Assembly (NCBI RefSeq): GCF_013620825.1
Contig: NZ_NJIC01000047.1
Location: 97,436 to 161,435 of the forward strand
Reading direction: 5' to 3'
Source of the DNA: Rhodanobacter sp. PCA2
GTDB lineage: Bacteria > Pseudomonadota > Gammaproteobacteria > Xanthomonadales > Rhodanobacteraceae
DNA: 64,000 bases
Below, piece after piece: positions 35,177 through 43,412 of the stretch (the first letter of the stretch is position 1; the number at the start of each line of letters is the position of its first letter). The position numbers were made by a program, and so were the translations under genes. The notes under the pieces were generated by a model, which ran no database searches, was not told the DNA's origin, and worked only from the letters and a program-made list of their open reading frames with translations.

Positions 35177-37262
35177 CGGCGGGCTCCCCGGCGGACGTCC
35201 AGGCGGCCAGCGGCGATTCGTCGTCGCGCAGCGCGCCCAGCAACTGGTACAGGCGCGGACGCAGCGTCGGCGTGCCGGCGCAGGCGTCGATCGCCGCGCG
35301 CACGGCGTCCTCGGCCTGCTGGCGACGGCCTGCGTCGGGACGGTGGTACAGCTGCGCCACCGCCTGCACCGCGCGGTCCACCGCCGCGCGCACCTCGGGC
35401 GATGCCGTGCTGGCGCGCAACTGCTGCCGCAGCTCGATCAGCGCGCGCCCGCTTTCCTGCACCGCCAACGCCCAGGCCAGCAGTTCGCGCGACCGACGGC
35501 TGCCCGGACGGGTGTGCACGATCACCTGGTGGAACAGGTCGCGGCTGACGCTCTCGAAGCGCCACGGCAGGCCCTGCAGCGGCGCGGTAGCCGCCAGCAC
35601 CACCTGCCCGCGCAGCCGCCGCACCTGCCGCCGCCGCTGCCAGCCGCTGCCGGTGACGCGCGGCACGAACACGAACGATGCCGCCGCCAGCGCCACGCCG
35701 GCGAGCTGCGCGATCGCGTCGTTCAACGCATGCGCCAGGTCGTACACCATCGGGTCCTTCAGCGCGAGGATGTAGACGATGCCGATGGAGAAGCCGCCGC
35801 CCATGCCGCCGAATTCGGCATGCGCGTTCAGCCACGGCCCGATCGCCAGGAACGGCAGGCTGGCCGCGACCAGCATCACGAAGCCGCTGCTGCCCGGCAG
35901 CAGCCCGTAGGCCACGTGGAGCGCGGCCAGGATGCCCCCGGCGAAGCCCAGCAGGGTGACGAACGCGGAGGTCAGCGGGTTCGGCGCCGCCGCGAGCAGG
36001 CCGCTGAAGATGGTGGCGAGCAGCATCGCGCTGGCGCCGAACGGCCAGCCGCTGGCGATCCAGAACGCGCTCAGCACGGTCATGGTGAGGAAGGTGCGCA
36101 GCACCGCCACGGCGGCGCCGGTGGCGTCGTTGCCGCGGCGGAAATGCACGCGTTCCACGCCGCCGCGCTGCACCCGCCCGCGCAGCGCCAGTTCCACCTC
36201 GACGTAGGCGCACAGTTCGTCGAGGAAACGCCGCAGCAGGGTGGCGCCGGTGTCGAAGGCCAGTTGCGCGCGGCCCGGCGCCAGCCCCGCGCGCAGCTCC
36301 GCTTCCCGCGCGGGCAGTTGCCGCGCGCAGGCACGCAGGCGCGGCGCCAGCACCGCGGGCTCGTGCAGGTCGCCGGGCGCCGTGGCCAGCGCCGCGCCCA
36401 GCGGGCGGTACAGCGCGATCAGCGCATCCACTTCGGCCGTGCGGCCTTCGCGCTGCAGCCGGTTGATGGTGTGGTGCAGGGACTGGAAGCTGGTCGCCGC
36501 CGCCATGTTGTGCTGGTTGAGCAGGCGCATGCGCGTGCTGCGCGCGCGCACCTCGGGGTCCTCGAAGATCACCGAGGCGCGCAGGTTCTCCAGCTCCACC
36601 GCGGCGCGCACGAAGCGCAGGTGCGCCTGCTCCATCTCCGCGCGCGGGATGCTGCCGCCGGTGCTGCCGCGCACGAAGTCGATGAAGTGCGCGAAGTGTT
36701 CGCGGGCCCGCTGCCGCAGCAGCGGACGCAGGCGCTCGGGGAACAGCACGTCGCTCACCACCCCGGCCACCACCAGGCCCAGCATCACCTCGCACACCCG
36801 CATCAGCGCGGAGTCGAACACGCCCAGCGGATCGTTGATCGCGGGCAGCGCCACGATCGCGGCCGTGTAGCCGGCCAGCACGAAGCCGTAGGACATGAAG
36901 TTGCGGTACAGCGTGGCGCCGCCGGCGCACAGCGCCACCCACACCGACAGGCTGAGCAGGAACAGCTCGCGCTGCTGCGGGAACACGCACATCAGCGCCA
37001 GCCCGAACGCGCTGCCGCACAACGTGCCCAGCGCGCGGTAGAAGCTCTTCGCCAGCACCATGCCGCTGTGCGGATGCATCACGATGCCCACGGTGATCAT
37101 CGCGGTGGCCGGCTGTTCCAGCCGCAGCCACATCGCCAGCCACGCGGCCAGGTACAGCGCCAGCAGCGTCTTGGCCACGAACAGCCACGCACGCCCTTCG
37201 CCGGCAAGGACTTCGGCCAGCCCGGGCCAGCGGCGTGCCGCCTTCATCGACAGTGCCGGCAT
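35166..37262 (-). CDS. FUSC family inner-membrane efflux protein (AaeB-like)
   Basis: Encodes 698 residues. The FUSC layout is clear: a cluster of about six N-terminal helices (LLALYLAAWLAMWLRLEQPATAMITVGIVMHPHSGMVLAKSFYRALG...), a long cytoplasmic helical region, a second helical cluster beginning about residue 370, and a soluble end. The motif QPATAMITVGIV...SGMVLAKSFYRALGT resembles AaeB, which exports aromatic carboxylic acids with AaeA. The start is four bases after the MarR stop. The substrate is inferred to be an aromatic acid or similar amphipathic compound. Confidence 0.9.
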   Translation of the reverse strand: MPALSMKAARRWPGLAEVLAGEGRAWLFVAKTLLALYLAAWLAMWLRLEQPATAMITVGIVMHPHSGMVLAKSFYRALGTLCGSAFGLALMCVFPQQRELFLLSLSVWVALCAGGATLYRNFMSYGFVLAGYTAAIVALPAINDPLGVFDSALMRVCEVMLGLVVAGVVSDVLFPERLRPLLRQRAREHFAHFIDFVRGSTGGSIPRAEMEQAHLRFVRAAVELENLRASVIFEDPEVRARSTRMRLLNQHNMAAATSFQSLHHTINRLQREGRTAEVDALIALYRPLGAALATAPGDLHEPAVLAPRLRACARQLPAREAELRAGLAPGRAQLAFDTGATLLRRFLDELCAYVEVELALRGRVQRGGVERVHFRRGNDATGAAVAVLRTFLTMTVLSAFWIASGWPFGASAMLLATIFSGLLAAAPNPLTSAFVTLLGFAGGILAALHVAYGLLPGSSGFVMLVAASLPFLAIGPWLNAHAEFGGMGGGFSIGIVYILALKDPMVYDLAHALNDAIAQLAGVALAAASFVFVPRVTGSGWQRRRQVRRLRGQVVLAATAPLQGLPWRFESVSRDLFHQVIVHTRPGSRRSRELLAWALAVQESGRALIELRQQLRASTASPEVRAAVDRAVQAVAQLYHRPDAGRRQQAEDAVRAAIDACAGTPTLRPRLYQLLGALRDDESPLAAWTSAGEPADAP

Positions 37263-37266
37263 CGCC

Positions 37267-37761
37267 TCAGTCCCGTTCCAGCTGGCCCAGGAACTTCTTC
37301 AGCAGCCGCTCCAGCTGCGCCGTCTCGGCGGGCTTCATGCCGGCGGTCTGGCTCTCCAGCAACGCGCAGACGGCCGGCATGAAGTCGTCGATCATCGCCA
37401 GCCCGGCCCGGCTCAGGGTGAGGCTGACCTTGCGCCGGTCCTCGTCGCTCGCGGTGCGCTCGATCAGCCCCTTGTCGCACAGGTTGTCCGCCAGCCGGGT
37501 GATGTTGGCCGACTTCTCGCCGGCCGCCTCGGCCAGCTGCGAGGGGTTGAGCGTGTAGCCCTCGGTGCCGTACAGCATCATCAGGATGTTGTACTCGGCA
37601 TGGCTGATGCCCCAGGGCTTCAGCATCGCGTTGGCGTCGTCGTGCACGCGCTTGTACAGGTGCTTGATCAGGCGCACCAGCACGGCCGGTTCGCGCGGAA
37701 ACGCCGGCTGCCGGCGGCAGGTGACGGCAAGGCGCTGTTCGGTGGGGTCGAAGCTGCTCAT
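37267..37761 (-). CDS. MarR family transcriptional regulator
   Basis: Encodes 164 residues. The winged helix-turn-helix is at about 60-125 (LNPSQLAEAAGEKSANITRLADNLCDKGLIERTASDEDRRKVSLTLSRAG), with the DxRxK wing typical of MarR proteins. It is the first gene of the efflux operon, so it should autoregulate and control the pump in response to a phenolic or similar ligand. Two palindromes lie directly upstream (37773-37786 and 37794-37811), fitting autorepression. The operon order MarR-FUSC-DUF1656-HlyD-OMF is intact. Confidence 0.93.
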   Translation of the reverse strand: MSSFDPTEQRLAVTCRRQPAFPREPAVLVRLIKHLYKRVHDDANAMLKPWGISHAEYNILMMLYGTEGYTLNPSQLAEAAGEKSANITRLADNLCDKGLIERTASDEDRRKVSLTLSRAGLAMIDDFMPAVCALLESQTAGMKPAETAQLERLLKKFLGQLERD

Positions 37762-37772
37762 GGTCGGCAGGA

Positions 37773-37811
37773 AGACATTGATGTCTGTGTTTGTATTTCA
37801 GATATGAAATA
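37773..37811. promoter_or_regulatory. two palindromic candidate operators of the marR-efflux operon
   Basis: Site 1 has AGACAT (37773-37778) and ATGTCT (37781-37786) as perfect arms around TG. Site 2 has TATTTCA (37794-37800) and TGAAATA (37805-37811) as perfect arms around GATA. They lie 12 to 50 bases upstream of the MarR start in an AT-rich patch, where the promoter must be. MarR dimers commonly bind 14-18 bp palindromes of this kind. The two sites differ in sequence, so a second regulator is possible. Confidence 0.55.
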
Positions 37812-38012
37812 TATGGATGTGAATCTTATGCCTGAAGCGGACGTTCTGCAAGCCGCATCCGGCCCTGCCCGCCCGGCCATGGGGCCGGGACGCGGGTCGG
37901 CTCAATCCAGGCGCGCGACACCGCTGCGTCGAGGCAGTGGCGTCATCGGCGGCAACCTCGACTGCAAGGCCGCCGCGGTTGTACACCCGCCCGTCGGCGC
38001 GTACGGTCGCGC

Positions 38013-38047
38013 AAAATGCGAAGGGCGCCGTTCGGCGCCCTTCGCAT
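38013..38047 (-). terminator. Rho-independent terminator of the DUF4156 gene
   Basis: A perfect 14-bp stem: ATGCGAAGGGCGCC (38016-38029) pairs with GGCGCCCTTCGCAT (38034-38047) around a four-base loop. Read on the minus strand it is followed by a TTTT run (38013-38016), 22 bases after the stop codon of the lipoprotein gene. Confidence 0.85.
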
Positions 38048-38068
38048 GCGTGTCTCGATGGGTCCGGC

Positions 38069-38473
38069 TCAGCCGCCCTTGACCGGGAAGGTCTGCGTAC
38101 CGCCGCCCTGCGGCGGCTGCGTCTGGTCGGCCGGCGTGCCCGCGGGCTGGATCGTCCGCGAGCCGCACTGGTAGGCGCCCCAGGGCTGCGAGCCGCCGCT
38201 GGGTTCGGCCAGCGGCTTGATGGTGTCGGCGTGCATCTCGGCGGCCTGGTTGCGCGCCATCACCTGCAGTTCGTCGCGCACCTTGATGTCGTTGCGGTCC
38301 ACCGGGCCCACATGGTCCATCACCGACACGGTGACCTTGCCCAGGTCGCGGCAGCCGGAAACGTCGCCGTTCCACGCCGTGCGCACGTTCTGCGACGCCG
38401 GGGTGGGATTGATGCCCCACGTGCAGCCGCCCAGCAGCAGGGCGGGGACGAGCAGCAGGACGCTCTTGCGCAT
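38069..38473 (-). CDS. DUF4156-type lipoprotein
   Basis: Encodes 134 residues with a lipoprotein signal (lipobox LLGGC, Cys17). The mature part contains VRTAWNGDVSGCRDLGKVTVSVMDHVG and DELQVMARNQAAEMHADTIKPL, which fits the DUF4156 pattern (N-G-x-x-C-R-x-L-G followed by N-x-A-A-x-x-G/H-A-x-T). The conserved Cys pair (about 41 and 102) may form a disulfide. Homologues are small envelope-stress-linked lipoproteins of unknown function. The C-terminus is Gly/Gln/Pro rich. A strong terminator follows. Confidence 0.75.
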   Translation of the reverse strand: MRKSVLLLVPALLLGGCTWGINPTPASQNVRTAWNGDVSGCRDLGKVTVSVMDHVGPVDRNDIKVRDELQVMARNQAAEMHADTIKPLAEPSGGSQPWGAYQCGSRTIQPAGTPADQTQPPQGGGTQTFPVKGG

Positions 38474-38567
38474 GGAAAACTCCGGATCGGGATGAAGGAC
38501 GGCCGGGCAGCGGACTGCCCGGCCGTCATGCTAACGCGTGGCGCAAGCCCGCGTCCTGTACGGCGAC

Positions 38568-41450
38568 TTACTTCGCCGCCGGCTCAGCCACCGGCTTACC
38601 GTCGGCGTCGATCACCTGCACCTCGCCCAGCTTCAGCGCGCGCACCGGCGCCTCGATCTGCTTGAGGTCGCCCACGATCACCCAGGTCATGGCCTCGGGC
38701 CGCACGATCTCCTTGATCGCCGCCTCGGCCTCGGCCTGGGTGATCGCCTCCAGCCGCGGCTTCAGCGTCTGCACGTAGTCGTCCGGGCGGCCGTACTCGA
38801 TGATGCCGTCCATCGCGCCCAGCACCGCGCTGGTGGTCTCGTAGCTGCCCGGCAAGGCGCGGATGCGCTGCTCCTTGATCTTGGCGATCTCGGCATCGGT
38901 CAGCGGCTTGTCGCCGATCACCGCACGCGCTTCCTTCAGCACTTCCTCGGCGGACGGCGCGGTCTTGTCGGTCTGCACCGGCGCGTAGAACAGCATCGGC
39001 CGCTGGCCCTGCGCATCCATCAGGAAGCTCTGCGCGCCGTATGCCCAGCGCTTGTCCTCGCGCAGGTTCATGTTGAGGCGCGAGGTGAAGGTGCCGCCGA
39101 ACGCGCCGTTCGCCGCCTGGATCGCGAGGTTGTTCGGCGCCCGCGTGGACGGCGCGAGCAGGCCGGCCATGATCAGCGACTGCGGCGCGTCCGGGCGGCC
39201 GATCAGGAACACGCGCGGCTTGGCCTGGGCGGCCACCGTGGCGACGTTCTTGTGCGGGATCGCGCCGGCGGGCGCCTTCCAGTCGCCGAACACGGCGTCG
39301 AGCTCGGGGATGATCCTGTCCAGCGTGGTGTCGCCGGCGACCAGGATCTTCACGTTGTCCGGACGCAGCCAGTCGTGCTGGAACGTGCGCAGGTCGTCGG
39401 CGGTGAGCGCCTTGATGCTGGCCTCGGTGCCGCTGCCGGTGAACGGGATGCCATAGGCGTGGTCGGCGCCGTACAGCAGCGGCGGCAGCGTGCGCAGCGC
39501 GAGGCCCACGGGCTGGGTCTTCTCCTGCGCGATGTCGGCCAGCCACTGGCCGCGCACGCGCTCGATGTCGGCCGCCTTGAACGCGGGATCGCGCACGATG
39601 TCGGCGAACAGCGTCAGCGAGGGCTTGAGCTGGTCGTTCAGCGCGTTGAGCGAGGCGCTGCAGCTGTCCAGCGCGCAACCGACGCTGGTGAGGGCGCCCA
39701 GCCGCTGCTTGGTCTTGGCCACCTCCACCGAGTCGAGCTTGCCGGTGCTCTCGTTCATCAGGGTGGCGGCGAAGTTCGCGGTGCCGAGCTTGTGGCCCTG
39801 GTCGGCGGCATAGCCGGAGTCGAACACCAGCTTCACCTGGGTCACCGGGATGGTGTGGCGCTGGGCCAGGATCACCTCGATGCCGTTGGCGAGCTTGCCG
39901 CGCTCGAGTTTCGGGAAGCTCAGCGCGGGGAAGCTGTTCACTTCCGGCACGCCCTTGCTGCGGTCCACGTCGCTCTTGCCGACGGCGTACTCATGCGCGG
40001 CCGGCGCCTTCGGCTGCGGGCGGCCGGCGGCGTCGCCCAGCGGCTTCACCGCCTTGTCCTCGGCCACCGGATCGAAGCCCTTGCCGGCGGGCAGCACGGT
40101 GAGCAGGTAGTCGCCCTTGCTGAGCCACTGGTCGGCCGCGGCCTTGACGCTGGCCGGCGTGGCCGCGTCGGCGCGCTCCAGGTCCTGCTTGTAGGCGCCG
40201 GGGTTGCCGCGATAGACCTGCCCCTCGGCGAGGATCACCGCCTTGCCTCCGAAGCCGCCCACCTTCTCCAGCCCGCGCACGAACTGGGCGCGGTTGCCGA
40301 TCTTGGCGCGGTCGAGCTCGTCGGCGGTGGGGCCGGCGGCGAGGAATTTCTTCAGCTCGTCGTTGATCGCGGCCTCGACCTTGGCCGGGTCCACGCCCTG
40401 CTTCACGTCGGCCTGGATCTGGAACTGGCTGGCCAGCGCGAACGGCGCGATGCCGGCGGAAACGCTGTCCACCAGCTTGTCCTGGTAGACGAGGCGCTGG
40501 TACAGCCGCGAGGTCTTGCCGCCGCCCAGCACGGTGCTGGCGAGGTCGAGCTGGATCGCGGCGTCGCTGCCGAGCTGCGGCACCACCCAGGTGCGGTAGA
40601 TGCGCGGCTGCGCCACGTGGTCGTGCTGCACGCCGCGGGTGGAGGCTGCCAGCGGGGTGATCCACGCCTGCTGGTGCGCCACGGGCGAGCCGGCGGGGAT
40701 GTCGCCGAAGTACTTCATCGCCTTCGCGCGCGCCTCGGCCACGGTGATGTCGCCGGCCAGCACCAGGGTGGTGTTGGCGGCGCCGTAGTTGTCGTGGAAC
40801 CACTTCTTCACGTCGTCCAGCGAGGCCGCGTCGAGGTCGGCCATCGAGCCGATGGTGTCGTGCTGGTAGGGGTGGTTCGCGGGATAGGTGTTGGCGAGGA
40901 TGTTCTCGTCGACGCGGCCGTAGGGGCGGTTCTCGCCCTGGCGCTTCTCGTTCTGCACCACGCCGCGCTGGGTATCCAGCTCCTTCTGGCCGATGGCGCC
41001 GAGCAGGTGGCCCATGCGGTCCGATTCCATCCACAGCGCCATGTCCAGCGCAGTGGTGGGCACGGTCTCGAAATAGTTGGTGCGGTCGAACCAGGTGGTG
41101 CCGTTCATGTCGGTGGCGCCGGCCACCTCGAACGGCTTGAAGTAGGTGCCCTTGTGGTGCTCCGAGCCCGAGAACATCAGGTGCTCGAACAGGTGCGCGA
41201 ACCCGGTCTTGCCCTTCGGCTCGTCGGCCGAACCGATGTGGTACCAGATGCTCACCGCCACCACCGGCGCCTTGTGGTCCTCGTGCACGACCACGGTGAG
41301 GCCGTTCGGCAGGGTGAAGCGGGTATAGGCGATCTCCGGAATGCCATGCGTGGCAGGGGTGCTTTGCGCTGCCCGCGCCAGCTCGGGCGCGACCCCGCCG
41401 GTGACGCTCAACAGGCCTGCAATCAGCAGGGCCAAGGGCTTGCTTCCCAT
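38568..41450 (-). CDS. M16 family metallopeptidase, two-domain (PqqL/insulinase-like)
   Basis: Encodes 960 residues with a signal peptide (about 1-27), so it is periplasmic. The zinc site HLFEH (His86, Glu89, His90, inverted HXXEH) with a downstream acidic ligand is in the first of two M16 repeats. The second repeat (from about 530: KLANGIEVILAQRHTIPVTQVKLVFDSGYAAD...) lacks HXXEH and should be the inactive partner that completes the clamshell. Such enzymes degrade small peptides that fit inside the chamber. ATG at 41450 begins the signal peptide. Divergent from the tandem small peptide genes. Confidence 0.92.
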   Translation of the reverse strand: MGSKPLALLIAGLLSVTGGVAPELARAAQSTPATHGIPEIAYTRFTLPNGLTVVVHEDHKAPVVAVSIWYHIGSADEPKGKTGFAHLFEHLMFSGSEHHKGTYFKPFEVAGATDMNGTTWFDRTNYFETVPTTALDMALWMESDRMGHLLGAIGQKELDTQRGVVQNEKRQGENRPYGRVDENILANTYPANHPYQHDTIGSMADLDAASLDDVKKWFHDNYGAANTTLVLAGDITVAEARAKAMKYFGDIPAGSPVAHQQAWITPLAASTRGVQHDHVAQPRIYRTWVVPQLGSDAAIQLDLASTVLGGGKTSRLYQRLVYQDKLVDSVSAGIAPFALASQFQIQADVKQGVDPAKVEAAINDELKKFLAAGPTADELDRAKIGNRAQFVRGLEKVGGFGGKAVILAEGQVYRGNPGAYKQDLERADAATPASVKAAADQWLSKGDYLLTVLPAGKGFDPVAEDKAVKPLGDAAGRPQPKAPAAHEYAVGKSDVDRSKGVPEVNSFPALSFPKLERGKLANGIEVILAQRHTIPVTQVKLVFDSGYAADQGHKLGTANFAATLMNESTGKLDSVEVAKTKQRLGALTSVGCALDSCSASLNALNDQLKPSLTLFADIVRDPAFKAADIERVRGQWLADIAQEKTQPVGLALRTLPPLLYGADHAYGIPFTGSGTEASIKALTADDLRTFQHDWLRPDNVKILVAGDTTLDRIIPELDAVFGDWKAPAGAIPHKNVATVAAQAKPRVFLIGRPDAPQSLIMAGLLAPSTRAPNNLAIQAANGAFGGTFTSRLNMNLREDKRWAYGAQSFLMDAQGQRPMLFYAPVQTDKTAPSAEEVLKEARAVIGDKPLTDAEIAKIKEQRIRALPGSYETTSAVLGAMDGIIEYGRPDDYVQTLKPRLEAITQAEAEAAIKEIVRPEAMTWVIVGDLKQIEAPVRALKLGEVQVIDADGKPVAEPAAK

Positions 41451-41606
41451 CGTGTCGCTCCTTATGCGGGTTCGGGTACCCCGCGAGGCTAGAGGAGCCC
41501 GCAAGTTCCTGATAGTGACGAACGGCACGTCCCCATGTGAGCGCGGTTCGCTGTCCGGCTGGTTTGTCCGGCTGTCCGCGGACAAGCCGCTCCCCGCACG
41601 CCTCGT

Positions 41607-41623
41607 TTGGAAAATTATTCCAA
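41607..41623. promoter_or_regulatory. AT-rich palindrome upstream of the sigma-54 promoter
   Basis: TTGGAA (41607-41612) and TTCCAA (41618-41623) are perfect arms around AATTA. It is about 29 bases upstream of the -24 element, in a local AT-rich patch between two divergent genes. It could bind a sigma-54 activator or another regulator. The M16 gene start is 157 bases on the other side. Confidence 0.4.
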
Positions 41624-41651
41624 TTCAATAACTTGAGTTGTTTCTCCGGTT

Positions 41652-41667
41652 TGGCACGCGGATTGCA
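41652..41667 (+). promoter_or_regulatory. sigma-54 (RpoN) promoter
   Basis: TGGCACG followed by four bases and TTGCA, with the GG and GC doublets exactly 10 bases apart (GG at 41653-41654, GC at 41665-41666). This is essentially the consensus -24/-12 element. The predicted start is near 41678, giving a leader of about 34 bases before the first small peptide gene. Confidence 0.8.
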
Positions 41668-41711
41668 CTTCCTCTCGTGCAGGAAACATCCACCCGAATC
41701 GGAGAACACCC

Positions 41712-41930
41712 ATGAAATACGAGAACGCGATGCTGGGCGGCCTGTTCGTCGCTTGCCTGCTGGTCTGCACCCTGGTGCTTGGCGCGATGCTGACGGCCAC
41801 CCCGGCGTCGGTGCAGCTGGCCGCGCACGGCTCCGTCGCCACCGGCACCGCCGCCAGCATCCTGCTGGCCTCCCCCGCGCAATGCGCGCTGCCCGCCGAT
41901 GGCGTGATCTGCCCGCGCCAGCCGGGTTGA
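41712..41930 (+). CDS. small exported peptide 1 of a tandem paralogous pair
   Basis: Encodes 72 residues. A GGAG ribosome binding site lies eight bases before the ATG. The N-terminal half is one hydrophobic helix ([27 protein letters not shown], about 7-33), which could be a membrane anchor or a signal peptide. The C-terminal tail carries two Cys eight residues apart (CALPADGVIC) followed by PRQPG. It is about half identical to the next gene product over the first 33 residues. A sigma-54 promoter lies directly upstream. I do not recognise a family. The two-Cys tail outside the membrane suggests a disulfide loop. Confidence 0.7.
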   Translation: MKYENAMLGGLFVACLLVCTLVLGAMLTATPASVQLAAHGSVATGTAASILLASPAQCALPADGVICPRQPG

Positions 41931-41965
41931 TCCCAACCTCTTTGCACGATGACCGGAGTATCCCC

Positions 41966-42166
41966 ATGAAACACGAAACCCTGATGCTGCACGGCCTGTT
42001 CGCCGCCTGCCTGCTGGCCTGCACCCTGGTGCTGGGCACGATGCTGACCGCCACCCCGGCCTCGCTGCAGGCGTCCGCGTCCGCCCGCGCCACGCACGCG
42101 CTGGCCACCTCGTCCAGCCCCTGCGTGGCGACGCAGGACGCGCCGTGCCCGCTGCCGCGCGGCTGA
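41966..42166 (+). CDS. small exported peptide 2 of a tandem paralogous pair
   Basis: Encodes 66 residues with a CGGAG site before the ATG. It shares [35 protein letters not shown] with peptide 1, then diverges, but again ends with two Cys seven residues apart (CVATQDAPC), Pro residues and a final Arg-Gly. The preserved order of hydrophobic helix, variable linker and Cys pair in both copies, without frameshift, argues for selection as proteins. It starts 35 bases after peptide 1 and is probably on the same sigma-54 transcript. No known family recognised. Confidence 0.7.
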   Translation: MKHETLMLHGLFAACLLACTLVLGTMLTATPASLQASASARATHALATSSSPCVATQDAPCPLPRG

Positions 42167-42215
42167 TCGCCGGCACGATTCGCCCGCGTGCCGCCATGCA
42201 CGCGATAATCACCGG

Positions 42216-42683
42216 ATGCTGCACGTCATCCTGTTCCGCCCCGAGATTCCGCCGAACACCGGCAACGTCATCCGCCTGTGCGCCAACACCGGCGCCGCGC
42301 TGCACCTGATCCGCCCGCTCGGCTTCGCGCTGGACGACGCCCGCCTGCGCCGCGCCGGCCTGGACTACCACGAATACGCCCGCGTGCAGGTGTACGACAG
42401 CCTCGACGACTGCCTCGCCGCGATCGGCCAGCCACGCGTGTTCGCGTTCACTACCCGCGGTCGCACGCGGCATGTCGACGCACGCCACGCCGACGGCGAC
42501 GCGCTGCTGTTCGGCTGCGAGACCGCCGGCCTGCCCGCGGACGTGCTCGACGCCATTCCCGAGGAACACCGCCTGCGCCTGCCGATGCAGCCGGACAGCC
42601 GCAGCCTCAATCTCTCCAACACGGTCGCCGTGGCCGTGTACGAAGCCTGGCGGCAGCTCGGCTTCGACGGCGCGGTGGCCTGA
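42216..42683 (+). CDS. trmL: tRNA (cytidine(34)-2'-O)-methyltransferase TrmL
   Basis: Encodes 155 residues, the usual size for this SPOUT-class enzyme, which 2'-O-methylates the wobble base of two tRNA-Leu isoacceptors. Motifs: [31 protein letters not shown] near the N-terminus, then the knotted SAM site [14 protein letters not shown] and [29 protein letters not shown] at the C-terminus. It is 51 bases upstream of ubiJ in the same direction and may be transcribed with it. Confidence 0.95.
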   Translation: MLHVILFRPEIPPNTGNVIRLCANTGAALHLIRPLGFALDDARLRRAGLDYHEYARVQVYDSLDDCLAAIGQPRVFAFTTRGRTRHVDARHADGDALLFGCETAGLPADVLDAIPEEHRLRLPMQPDSRSLNLSNTVAVAVYEAWRQLGFDGAVA

Positions 42684-42734
42684 CGCCGGCGCCCCTGCAC
42701 GCGGCCCCCGGCATCCGCCGGCTACAATCGCCGG

Positions 42735-43412
42735 ATGACCGATCCCACACCCAACGCCTGGCTGCCGTCGCCGCTGCGCAAGCTGGCCGGACGCGCGCTG
42801 GAAACCGCGCTGAACCACACGCTGTCGCTCGACCCCGACACGCAAACCAGGCTCGCCGCCCTGGATGGCCGCCGCGTGCTGCTGCACCTGCGCGGGCCCG
42901 AACTCGCGCTGGCGGTGAGCGTGGAAGATGGCCGCCTCAAGGTCGGCCCGCCGGACGCGGACGAGGCCGGCGCAAGCACCCTGCGCGTGGCCGCCACGCC
43001 CGGCAGCCTGCTGGCGATGGCGCTGCGCCGCGGCGACGATGGCGTGGCGCCGGGCAAGGTGGAGATTGCCGGCGACGCCGATCTCGCGCGGCGGCTGGAA
43101 AAACTCGCCACGCAGTTCGCGCCGGATTTCGAGGAAGCCTTCGCGCGCAGCTTCGGCGACGTGCTGGGCGTGCCGCTGGCGCGCGCCGTGCGCAAGGCGC
43201 TGACGCACGCGAAGGAAACCGCCAGCCACCTCACCGAGGACGGCGCCGCGTGGCTGCGCGACGAGTCGCGCCTCGCGCTGGCGCCCGGCGAGGCGGAAGC
43301 CTTCCTCGACGGCGTGGATGCGCTGCGCGAACGCGGCGAACGGCTGGAAGCGCGCCTCGCCCGGCTCGAAGCGCGCCTGAAGGGAACGCATGCCCAGGGT
43401 GCGGGCGCGTGA
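42735..43412 (+). CDS. ubiJ: ubiquinone biosynthesis accessory factor UbiJ (SCP2 domain)
   Basis: Encodes 225 residues. An SCP2-type lipid-binding domain fills the first two thirds ([35 protein letters not shown]...[37 protein letters not shown]) and a coiled helix follows ([21 protein letters not shown]). UbiJ binds the hydrophobic quinone intermediates and, with UbiK, organises the Ubi metabolon. Its stop overlaps the GTG start of ubiB (GTGA at 43409-43412), so the two are coupled. ubiE and ubiK are elsewhere in the window. Confidence 0.9.
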   Translation: MTDPTPNAWLPSPLRKLAGRALETALNHTLSLDPDTQTRLAALDGRRVLLHLRGPELALAVSVEDGRLKVGPPDADEAGASTLRVAATPGSLLAMALRRGDDGVAPGKVEIAGDADLARRLEKLATQFAPDFEEAFARSFGDVLGVPLARAVRKALTHAKETASHLTEDGAAWLRDESRLALAPGEAEAFLDGVDALRERGERLEARLARLEARLKGTHAQGAGA

